Shown: piece after piece, positions 16,301-22,019 of the stretch
How the letters are laid out: each line of letters opens with the position of its first letter
Numbering within the stretch: the stretch's first letter is position 1
Virus record (IMG/VR): IMGVR_UViG_3300034093_003369
Span: 1-23,545 of that record
Source: a virus
DNA length: 23,545 bases
Direction: 5' to 3' (one strand)
Position numbers and translations under genes: made by a program
The notes under the pieces: generated by a model
What the model was told of the DNA's origin: nothing
The model's input: only the letters and a program-made list of their open reading frames with translations
The model's database searches: none

Positions 16301-19300
16301 GCCTATGTAACCACATTAACAGCCAGTGGTAATGCCAACGTAGGCAATTTGGGTGCTACTGCTGTTGTTGCAACTAACTTAACAGGAACGCTACAAACTG
16401 CCGCACAAACCAACATTACTTCGGTGGGTACTTTAGGTAGTTTAAGTGTAACCGGTAATATCACAGGTGGCAATATCTTAGGTGGTGCCAATGTCAATGC
16501 CACAACTCACACAGGAACCACAGTTTCGGTAACCGGTAATATCACAGGTGGCAATATCTTGGGTGGTGCCAATGTCAATGCCACAACTCACACAGGAACC
16601 ACAGTTTCGGTAACTGGCAACATCACAGGTGGTAACATACTCGGTGGTGCCAATGTCAATGCCACAACTCACACAGGAACCACAGTAAGTGTCACAGGCA
16701 CAATTACCGGTGGTAATCTTAATATTTCGGGAAATGCGGCTGCTGCCACACTTTTATCTGTGACAGATACAGCACCACAGGGATCCAGCAAAACAGTTAA
16801 TATTGTTAATGGTACAAACGGCCTTGCAGTTGTGGCCAACATTACCAATGGTTCTTATAACAGTTTACAATCTACTGGCGATATAGCATTGCTGGCTACT
16901 GGTACTAGCATAGGTAACGTAGGACTTTCAATTATACCTTGGGCAGCCGCCACTAGTGGTATAAAAATGAACACAGTATCAAATGTGACCACTATAACAC
17001 TAGCGGCAACAACAGTGTCAATTGTTGGTAACGTCACAGCTGGCACTGGTAACATTACTGGTGGTAATTTAATCACAGCCGGGCTAATCACAGCAACTGG
17101 TAACGTCAGTGGCGGAAACTTGAATGTAACAGGTAATATTGTTGACACAGGTGCATTGACAATTATCACAGGCGCAAGTGGCAACGTTAGTTTGGCACCC
17201 AATAGCACAAATGTATTGGTTGCAACTACTACTGGTGCTAATATCACAGGTACACTCAACGCCACCGGTAATGCCAACGTGGGTAATTTAGGTGCCGCAA
17301 CAGTGGCGGCTACCACACTAACAGGTACGTTATCAACTGCGGCACAAACCAATATCACTTCGGTGGGTACATTGGGCAGTTTGGCAGTGACTGGTAATAT
17401 CACTTCGGGCAATCTAAGTAGCACAAACATTGTGGGAACATTGACCACAGCCGCACAAACCAATATCACTTCGGTGGGTACATTGGGTAGTTTAAGTGTT
17501 ACAGGCAACATCACAGGTGGCAATATCTTGGGTGGTGCCAATGTCAATGCCACAACTCACACAGGAACCACTGTGAGTGTAACTGGCAATGTAACTGGTG
17601 GCAACTTAACCACTGCTGGATTAATTACAGCTACTGGCAACATCACCGGCGGTAATATAAGTGGCACAAATATTGTGGGTACGTTGACCACTGCGGCACA
17701 GACCAATATTACTTCATTGGGTACATTGGGATCATTGAGTGTCACTGGCAACATCAGTGGCGGTAATTTATCAGGTACTAGCATTGTGGGTACTTTAACC
17801 ACAGCCGCACAAACTAACATTACTAGTGTTGGCACTCTGGGCAGTTTGAGTGTGTCTGGCAACATCACAGGTGGTAATATAACCACAGCTGGTAACTTGG
17901 CAATTCCAACAGCAACTGCCAACACCAACACAACACAGGCTGCAACCACAGCATTTGTGGTGGGCCAGGCTGGTGTGCTAACTCCAGTAACAATTGGCAC
18001 AGCCGCAGTTGGCACAAGTTTAAAATATGCCAGAGAAGACCACACACACGGAGGTGTTGGGTCAGCTGTGGCAGGTACTGGTATTTCTGTAAGTGCGGCA
18101 ACAGGCGCAGTTACTTTCACCAACTCTGGAGTGACCAGTGTTGTAGCAGGCACAAATATTGCAGTCAGCGCCGCAACTGGTGCAGTCACAGTCAGCGTTA
18201 CTGGCACAGTTCCAACAGCCACCACAGCTGGCACTGTGACCACAGCGGCACAACCAAATATCACAAGTGTTGGTACACTGACAAGTATTTCTTCTTCGGG
18301 TAATGTCACAGGTGGTAATTTAATCACAGCCGGGTTAATCACAGCAACTGGTAACGTCAGTGGTGGAAACTTGAATGTCACAGGTAATATCGTTGACACT
18401 GGAGCATTGACAATTATCACTGGTGCAAGTGGCAACGTTAGCCTGGCACCCAATGGAACCAATGTGTTGGTGGCCACAACCACAGGTGCCAATATTGCAG
18501 GCACACTCAATGCCACCGGCAATGCCAATGTGGGCAATCTGGGTGCCGCAACAGTGGTGGCAACTACACTAACAGGTACATTATCAACTGCCGCACAAAC
18601 AAATATTACTAGCGTGGGTACTTTGGGTAGTTTAAGTGTGTCAGGTAACATCACAGGTGGCAACTTTGTTGGAATCTTAAATGGATCTGGGGCCAACGTT
18701 ACCAGTATCAGTGCCACTAATATCAGTTCGGGTACTTTGGCACAAGCACGACTGGCTAATGCCGCAGTGACACTAGGCTCAACAGCACTCACATTGGGTA
18801 GCACAGTAACCACAGTGGCTGGTTTGACCAGTGTAACGTCAACCACATTCGTTGGTGCGTTAACTGGAGCAGCCACCACAGCAGGTACAGTAACCACAGC
18901 CGCACAACCTAACATCACAAGTGTTGGCACATTGACAAGCATTTCTTCTTCAGGCAACGTCACTGGTGGTAATTTAATCACAGCTGGTGTTGCGTCAGCA
19001 ACTGGTAATATCACAACCTCCAACTTTTTTGTGGGCAATGGTGCGTTTTTGACAGGAATTAGTGCGGCGGTTTCGGTATCAAAAATTGAAAATGGTAACT
19101 CAAATGTTCAGATACAACCCGCTAACAGTAACGTTACAGTTACTGTGGCTGGACTTGCAAACATTGCAACCTTTACTACTGGGTCGTTAACACTGGTTGG
19201 TGGATTTGCAAATCCAAAAACTATTTCGTTAAATATTTCACTGCCCGCAAGTGTCAATGCCATGTTAGTTGGGCCAATTACCATAGCTAACGGAGCAAGT

Positions 19301-19342
19301 TTAACAGTTCCAGACTCGTCAAGTTCTTACATTTATATGTAA
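13328..19342 (+). CDS. Giant repeat-rich tail fibre (2004 residues)
   Basis: The protein starts MGLTRISAQQISNIDY, then carries a collar-like module (VDGVSLVAGDRILVTGQ, SSQNGLYSV, WARTGDGNETGEI, about 20-128). From about residue 170 to 1900 it is largely repeat: about thirty GN[I/V][T/S]GGN units and fourteen TAAQ[T/P]NITS[V/L]GTL units. Islands of non-repeat sequence are GNLTVQGNTTTINSNTIT with WRFNNATTSWQSNIAV (about 906-1005), a region with GLSIIPWAAATSGIKMNT (about 1145-1236), and NTNTTQAATTAFVVGQAG with LKYAREDHTHG (about 1529-1576). The C-terminus (SLPASVNAMLVGPITIANGASLTVP) is a natural-looking fibre end, so the gene is intact and not cut off. It lacks the AEKY-type domain that ends the two flanking fibre genes. 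Probably a long trimeric shaft; which fibre it forms is unknown. Confidence 0.87.
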   Translation: MGLTRISAQQISNIDYKQSVRVVTVSNITLSGGAPATVDGVSLVAGDRILVTGQSTSSQNGLYSVTVLGVGSNGTWARTGDGNETGEIDSGMIVMVTEGTTYADTQWKLTTNDPITIGTTGLTFTQNYSANSISSGTSNVVVSSNANVSVAVAGSNVAVFASTGEYVTGILSATGNITGGNLITAGLTTVTGNVNTSAGVLATGNLTGGNVNTAGLISAAGNITGGNLISAALVQGATLSATGNITGGNLNTGGLVSVTGNITGGNLLTSGNIVDTNALSIITGSSGNISLAPNGTNVLVATTTGANITGTLNATGNANVGNLGAATVTATTLTGTLSTAAQTNITSVGTLGSLAVTGNITSGNLSGTNIVGTLTTAAQTNITSVGTLGSLAVTGNITSGNLSATNHTGTTVSVTGNITGGNLSGTNIVGTLTTAAQTNITSVGTLSALSVTGNITGGNLSTAGNVTGSYILGNGAFLSGVITSVANINNGTSNVTVVSSGGNVTVGVGGTSNVAVFATTGEYVTGVVSASGNVTGGNITTGGLVTATGNVNTSAGVLATGNITGGNLLTGGLVSATGNITGGNLSGTSIVGTLTTAAQTNITSVGTLGSLAVTGNITGGNLNTGAQVVATGNVTGGNLVTAGLISATGNVSGGNLNVTGNIVDTGALTIITGASGNVNLAPNGTNVVVVTTTGANITGTLNATGNANVGNLGAATVVATTLTGTLSTAAQTNITSVGTLGSLAVTGNITGANIIATLNGSGANVTSISATNISSGTLAQARLANSAVTLGSTALTLGATVTTVAGLTSVTSTTFVGALTGAATTAATVTTAAQPNITSVGTLTSVSSSGNVTGGNLITTGLASVGTTLDVTGNANVGNLGTAGQITATGNITGGNLLINTNAVITGNLTVQGNTTTINSNTITTNDLNITVGNNQNTGTALNNAGIDVGNNNLATWRFNNATTSWQSNIAVMPTANGTLALGGTSNYWGAAYVTTLTASGNANVGNLGATAVVATNLTGTLQTAAQTNITSVGTLGSLSVTGNITGGNILGGANVNATTHTGTTVSVTGNITGGNILGGANVNATTHTGTTVSVTGNITGGNILGGANVNATTHTGTTVSVTGTITGGNLNISGNAAAATLLSVTDTAPQGSSKTVNIVNGTNGLAVVANITNGSYNSLQSTGDIALLATGTSIGNVGLSIIPWAAATSGIKMNTVSNVTTITLAATTVSIVGNVTAGTGNITGGNLITAGLITATGNVSGGNLNVTGNIVDTGALTIITGASGNVSLAPNSTNVLVATTTGANITGTLNATGNANVGNLGAATVAATTLTGTLSTAAQTNITSVGTLGSLAVTGNITSGNLSSTNIVGTLTTAAQTNITSVGTLGSLSVTGNITGGNILGGANVNATTHTGTTVSVTGNVTGGNLTTAGLITATGNITGGNISGTNIVGTLTTAAQTNITSLGTLGSLSVTGNISGGNLSGTSIVGTLTTAAQTNITSVGTLGSLSVSGNITGGNITTAGNLAIPTATANTNTTQAATTAFVVGQAGVLTPVTIGTAAVGTSLKYAREDHTHGGVGSAVAGTGISVSAATGAVTFTNSGVTSVVAGTNIAVSAATGAVTVSVTGTVPTATTAGTVTTAAQPNITSVGTLTSISSSGNVTGGNLITAGLITATGNVSGGNLNVTGNIVDTGALTIITGASGNVSLAPNGTNVLVATTTGANIAGTLNATGNANVGNLGAATVVATTLTGTLSTAAQTNITSVGTLGSLSVSGNITGGNFVGILNGSGANVTSISATNISSGTLAQARLANAAVTLGSTALTLGSTVTTVAGLTSVTSTTFVGALTGAATTAGTVTTAAQPNITSVGTLTSISSSGNVTGGNLITAGVASATGNITTSNFFVGNGAFLTGISAAVSVSKIENGNSNVQIQPANSNVTVTVAGLANIATFTTGSLTLVGGFANPKTISLNISLPASVNAMLVGPITIANGASLTVPDSSSSYIYM
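15221..15915 (+). repeat. Long duplicated cassette, copy 1
   Basis: This stretch of about 695 bases recurs at 18299-18993 at a constant offset of 3078 bases. Landmark positions (15257/18335, 15314/18392, 15873/18951) keep exactly the same offset, so there is no net insertion or deletion. It encodes VSGGNLNVTGNIVDTGALTI, ASGNV-x-LAPNGTNV, TAAQTNITSVGTLGSL, NGSGANVTSISATNISSGT, LAQARLAN and TFVGALTGAATTA. A shorter relative covers about 17085-17400. Confidence 0.85.
16448..16690 (+). repeat. Perfect-frame tandem repeat, three units of 81 bp
   Basis: Units begin at 16448, 16529 and 16610; each encodes the same 27 residues, from VTGNITGGNILGG through ANVNATTHTGTTVS. Units 1 and 2 differ by one base (TTA/TTG, both Leu). 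Unit 3 differs from unit 1 in nine codons, all synonymous. A fourth, dispersed copy lies at 17498-17578, 1050 bases after the first. Confidence 0.93.
17498..17578 (+). repeat. Dispersed fourth copy of the 81-bp unit
   Basis: It encodes the same 27-residue unit in frame and differs from the tandem units at a few third positions, for example GTT ACA GGC at its start and ACT GTG AGT at its end. It lies outside the tandem array and follows a TAAQTNITSVGTLGSL unit, just as the first tandem copy does. Confidence 0.88.
18299..18993 (+). repeat. Long duplicated cassette, copy 2
   Basis: This is the downstream partner of 15221-15915, shifted by 3078 bases, which is a whole number of codons. The two copies keep the same length and most of the same residues; small changes include ANITGT/ANIAGT and LGATVTT/LGSTVTT. 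Confidence 0.85.
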
Positions 19343-19352
19343 CTGGATCTAA

Positions 19353-19360
19353 ACTAAATA
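19353..19360 (+). promoter_or_regulatory. Late promoter box before the 283-residue fibre gene
   Basis: ACTAAATA followed by CTTTAAC lies 21 bases before the ATG at 19382, with AAGGA as ribosome site. It is the same box variant as at 13300. No terminator is visible between it and the previous gene. Confidence 0.58.
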
Positions 19361-19381
19361 CTTTAACAAGGAAAAAACAAA

Positions 19382-20233
19382 ATGCCATTAATTTTAGACG
19401 GCACAACAGGTGTATCAGCTTCGGGCAACGTTACCGGCGCATTTCTATTTGGTAACGCAAGCACACTCACTGGTATCAGTTCAAGCAGAATTTTCAACGG
19501 TACAACCGAAGTTAACGTGGGAACTTCTGGCGGCAGCGCCAACATCAGCGTAGGTGGCACGTCGAACGTGGCTGTGTTTGCCACAACTGGTGTTACTGTA
19601 ACTGGGGTGGTTTCAGCTACTGGTAACGTCAGTGGCGGCAACTTAAACGTAACTGGATCAATTGTTGACACAGGTGTCTTGGAATTGATTTCTGGATCCA
19701 ATGGTAACATCGCTTTGAGTCCAAACGGAACAGGTGTTATTGTGGCCAACAAAGACATACGTAATGGTCAGGCCAACGGCGTGGGCAACATTGGCACAGT
19801 GGGCGGATTTTTCAATACAGTTTTTGCCAAATCAACTTCAGCCCAGTACGCTGACGTCGCTGAAAAATATCTAGCAGATGATGACTATCCTGTTGGCACA
19901 GTGTTGTCGATTGGCGGAGCCAGTGAAGTAACTGCATCTAAAACCTATCATGGATCTGATGTAATTGGCACTGTTAGCGATAAGCCAGCCTATGTCATGA
20001 ATTCAGGCCTAGGTGGAAACTTTGTTGCTGTGGTGGCCTTGTTGGGTCGAGTACCTGTTCGAGTAGTTGGATCTATCAATCCAGGAGACTTGCTGGTAGC
20101 AAGTAGGCAGCATGGCATTGCAACTGCGTTAGATCGTGACAGTTATCAACCAGGTTGTGTTATTGGCAAGGCCTTGGGAAGTTACAATAGTCAAGAACCT
20201 GGTGTAATTGAGGCAATCGTGGGTCGCATTTGA
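19382..20233 (+). CDS. Short fibre or fibre tip with AEKY-type C-terminal domain (283 residues)
   Basis: The first ~135 residues are fibre modules: MPLILDGTTGVSASGNVTGAF, LFGNASTLTGISS, VGGTSNVAVFATTG, SATGNVSGGNLNVTGSIVDTG and LSPNGTGVIVANKDIRNGQ. The last ~143 residues (FNTVFAKSTSAQYADVAEKYLADDDYPVGTVL to IEAIVGRI) are a paralogue of the C-terminus of the 1325-residue fibre, with GTVSDKPAYVMNSGL and RVPVRVVGSINPGDLLVAS as matching landmarks. Because the intervening 2004-residue protein lacks this domain, this gene may supply a separate tip. Start is supported by AAGGA and by MPLILDGTTG, a common fibre start. The stop lies inside a terminator hairpin, and the 3' end overlaps the convergent Nudix gene by 43 bases. 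Confidence 0.86.
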   Translation: MPLILDGTTGVSASGNVTGAFLFGNASTLTGISSSRIFNGTTEVNVGTSGGSANISVGGTSNVAVFATTGVTVTGVVSATGNVSGGNLNVTGSIVDTGVLELISGSNGNIALSPNGTGVIVANKDIRNGQANGVGNIGTVGGFFNTVFAKSTSAQYADVAEKYLADDDYPVGTVLSIGGASEVTASKTYHGSDVIGTVSDKPAYVMNSGLGGNFVAVVALLGRVPVRVVGSINPGDLLVASRQHGIATALDRDSYQPGCVIGKALGSYNSQEPGVIEAIVGRI

Positions 20234-20637
20234 TCTCTGACTAGATCAATTTTGTTCATAACAACATCAAAATTCACAGTGTTCCAAAGGCCAGGATGCA
20301 TGGGCTTGGGCCATGCTGTAGTGTCAATCCAAGCGTACCCTAGGTGTTCGTGATTCAAGCAAGGTTGGAACTCGTGCTCAACACAACAGAAAAATGTGTG
20401 ATACACAAAGTTATTGTCTTGACTGGTGAATTGTTCAATTGGCACCAACCGCACATAGTTGGGCATTGATCCCAGTTCTTCCCGACACTCTCTATTGATT
20501 GCGTCAAGCAAACTTTCTCCTGATTCAACTTTACCACCAGCTAGTCCCCAAGTCATTGGATACTTGGCGTCATTTCGCATCAAATAAAGATATCTTTGTG
20601 TATCAAGACTATAAAACCATACACCAACTGCATTCAT
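20191..20637 (-). CDS. Nudix hydrolase
   Basis: The 148-residue protein carries a near-complete Nudix box at residues 35-57: G-x5-E-x7-REcrEElG, written GKVESGE then RECREELGS. The only departure is a Ser where a hydrophobic residue is usual at the end. Nudix enzymes hydrolyse nucleoside diphosphates linked to another group, and the Glu residues bind the metal. The substrate is unknown; phage examples include NTP cleaning, NADH or ADP-ribose hydrolysis and RNA decapping. The start at 20637 is chosen because ATGA overlaps the gene 15 stop and MNAVGVWFYSLDTQRYLYL is the natural beginning of the fold; a longer frame to 20706 would need TTG and add unrelated residues. Coupling to gene 15 makes it a late product. 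The 3' end overlaps the convergent fibre gene by 43 bases. Confidence 0.9.
   Translation of the reverse strand: MNAVGVWFYSLDTQRYLYLMRNDAKYPMTWGLAGGKVESGESLLDAINRECREELGSMPNYVRLVPIEQFTSQDNNFVYHTFFCCVEHEFQPCLNHEHLGYAWIDTTAWPKPMHPGLWNTVNFDVVMNKIDLVRDQMRPTIASITPGS
20230..20253 (+). terminator. Terminator at the end of the fibre island
   Basis: TTGATCT (20230-20236) pairs perfectly with AGATCAA (20243-20249) around a CTGACT loop, followed by TTTT (20250-20253). The stop codon TGA (20231-20233) is part of the stem. The whole element is also coding sequence for the C-terminus of the Nudix protein on the other strand. Confidence 0.7.
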
Positions 20638-22016
20638 AATACCAATGTCCACTCGCCACCTGGATATAAACCTTCGTAACTCTTGACCCACTCTTGACCA
20701 GTCCAACGGTATTGAAGACCAGTTGTGATGTTTGTTACAAATTGTATGTTATTGTAATGTACTCCGGCTGCAAATGCAACCACCCAAGAGGATCCGTCAA
20801 ATTCGACTATGTCGTTGGCTTCGGCAACCAAGTCACCCCAGGCCAAGGCTGGAACAGGATTGTCTAGATCGCCAATGGCATTCAACACAAGATATCGTTG
20901 TCCTGTTGAAGCATTGGGAAGACCACTACCTGGGCCACTCAGCAATGGATCAATCACAGCATTTATAGCCGGTAATGTATTTTGTGGAATTGTGTCTGTG
21001 TCAACGTCAAACAACATAAATCTATCATCAGTTGGATCAAATGTCACATGACCAATAATCTCGGTAGTAGTATCCCAGGGATTGGTAAGTCGTATTTGAC
21101 TAATACCAGGTCTCAATACTCCGTACATGCCAGCAATGGCTCCCCAGAACTCGTTGCTAGGGGGACTAACTGGTGGCTGTACACTGGCATTGGTTGGATT
21201 GACCACAGCAGATACTTTTAATGCTTGCAGTTTGTTCCCAATCAACAGCACCTGATATCCAAACGGCGTAAAAGCCTGTCTAGTACCCAGTAACAAATCA
21301 TTGTTGGCAATAGCATTAACAGCATCACCGTTGCTGTCATGGATGGATGCAATAATACGTTCAATCACACCCAGCTTTTTAACCTTGGCTGGACTTGATA
21401 TCCAGATTGGCAAACTAAATCTCATGGTCATGATGTCTATGGGATCATCAGTTCCTACTGGGATTGATCGACTGGACCATGTGACTTGATCTAGTTCAAC
21501 CACACTCAAACTGGTCCAGTCAAGATAATTATCGGTGCTTTGTACTTCAAGTGCAGGGTTAAACAGCGTAGAAATTTGCTCAAACAATTGAAATTTTTGA
21601 TTGGTGTTGCTGGTCCAGATATCGCAATTGATACCCATTTTGTAAGGAACTGGCATCAAGCGTTCAATCGTGAATGCATTGCCCTGTGAGGTCTCGTATG
21701 TTTCTGAATCAGGGTCATACGATCTTTGTCGAACTTGAATATTGCTAACAAAGTAAGGATCCTGCATTCGCGGACGATCGTATTCCATGCCATTGATATA
21801 AAATGTTATCAATGGTGTGCTGGGCAAACTACTAGATGAGTTTTGTTGTAGAACCGTTTGTACTTGACGAGTGGAGTCACCATATCTCACTGGCACACGT
21901 AACAAAGTAGGAGCCCCAGCGGCATCTCGACCGTATTCTACTTGAAAGTTTGAAAAGATTCTTGTAAACTGTAACAAGAATCTTCGTATCTGTTCGTCAT
22001 AAAAGAACTGTTGCAT
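20634..22016 (-). CDS. 15: Tail sheath stabiliser / completion protein, gp15-like
   Basis: The 460-residue product has a gp15-like core in its first ~225 residues: FFYDEQIRRFLLQFTRIFSNFQV (4-26), RVPVRYGD (40-47), FYINGMEYDRPR (72-83), MPVPYKMGINCDIWTSNTNQ with FQLFEQISTLFNP (121-154), and MRFSLPIWISSPAKVKK (198-214). These match the T4 gp15 pattern of FYN..FRRY, RVPI.Y, P.PIKM.YELSIFT, F.IVEQILPYF.P and a final F...GW..PP. T4 gp15 sits at the top of the tail, where it seals sheath and tube to the neck. T4 gp15 is about 270 residues; here ~190 extra residues form a C-terminal extension with YLVLNAIGD and FDGSSWVVAF and YRWTGQEWVKSY segments. It follows gene 14 by three bases, with AGGAAG as ribosome site. 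Confidence 0.87.
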   Translation of the reverse strand: MQQFFYDEQIRRFLLQFTRIFSNFQVEYGRDAAGAPTLLRVPVRYGDSTRQVQTVLQQNSSSSLPSTPLITFYINGMEYDRPRMQDPYFVSNIQVRQRSYDPDSETYETSQGNAFTIERLMPVPYKMGINCDIWTSNTNQKFQLFEQISTLFNPALEVQSTDNYLDWTSLSVVELDQVTWSSRSIPVGTDDPIDIMTMRFSLPIWISSPAKVKKLGVIERIIASIHDSNGDAVNAIANNDLLLGTRQAFTPFGYQVLLIGNKLQALKVSAVVNPTNASVQPPVSPPSNEFWGAIAGMYGVLRPGISQIRLTNPWDTTTEIIGHVTFDPTDDRFMLFDVDTDTIPQNTLPAINAVIDPLLSGPGSGLPNASTGQRYLVLNAIGDLDNPVPALAWGDLVAEANDIVEFDGSSWVVAFAAGVHYNNIQFVTNITTGLQYRWTGQEWVKSYEGLYPGGEWTLVL

Positions 22017-22019
22017 TTA

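Larger units (their letters stand above)
13850..19000 (+). repeat. Interspersed GNITGGN / TAAQTNITSVGTL coding repeat region
   Basis: Most of the gene is made of two alternating unit types. One encodes GN[I/V]TGGN-L-x-T-x-G-L and the other GTL-x-TAAQ-TNITS-VGTL. Units combine into longer cassettes that recur at several positions. The region is likely to mis-assemble from short reads, so unit number should be treated with care. Confidence 0.85.

Noticed and set aside
17557-19038. A 493-codon open frame on the minus strand across the giant fibre gene, with similar ones at 13708-14628, 15205-15954 and 16855-17553
   Set aside because: They are antisense images of the Thr-Gly-Asn repeats: the translations are monotonous (LPPVMLPV, VCAAVVNVPT) and mirror each repeat. 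The plus strand has ribosome sites, late boxes and known fibre modules; the minus frames have none.
13328-19342. CRISPR-like array because of many regularly repeated short units
   Set aside because: The repeats are in frame, degenerate at third positions, lack unique spacers of constant length and encode a continuous fibre shaft.
19330-19400. A frameshift or stop that split one long fibre gene into the 2004- and 283-residue genes
   Set aside because: The upstream protein ends with a typical fibre C-terminus and the downstream gene has its own late box, ribosome site and a typical fibre N-terminus.
20637-20706. A longer Nudix start giving 171 residues
   Set aside because: It would need a TTG start and would add 23 residues that lie in the gene 15 frame; the ATGA overlap at 20637 fits the fold and the coupling.
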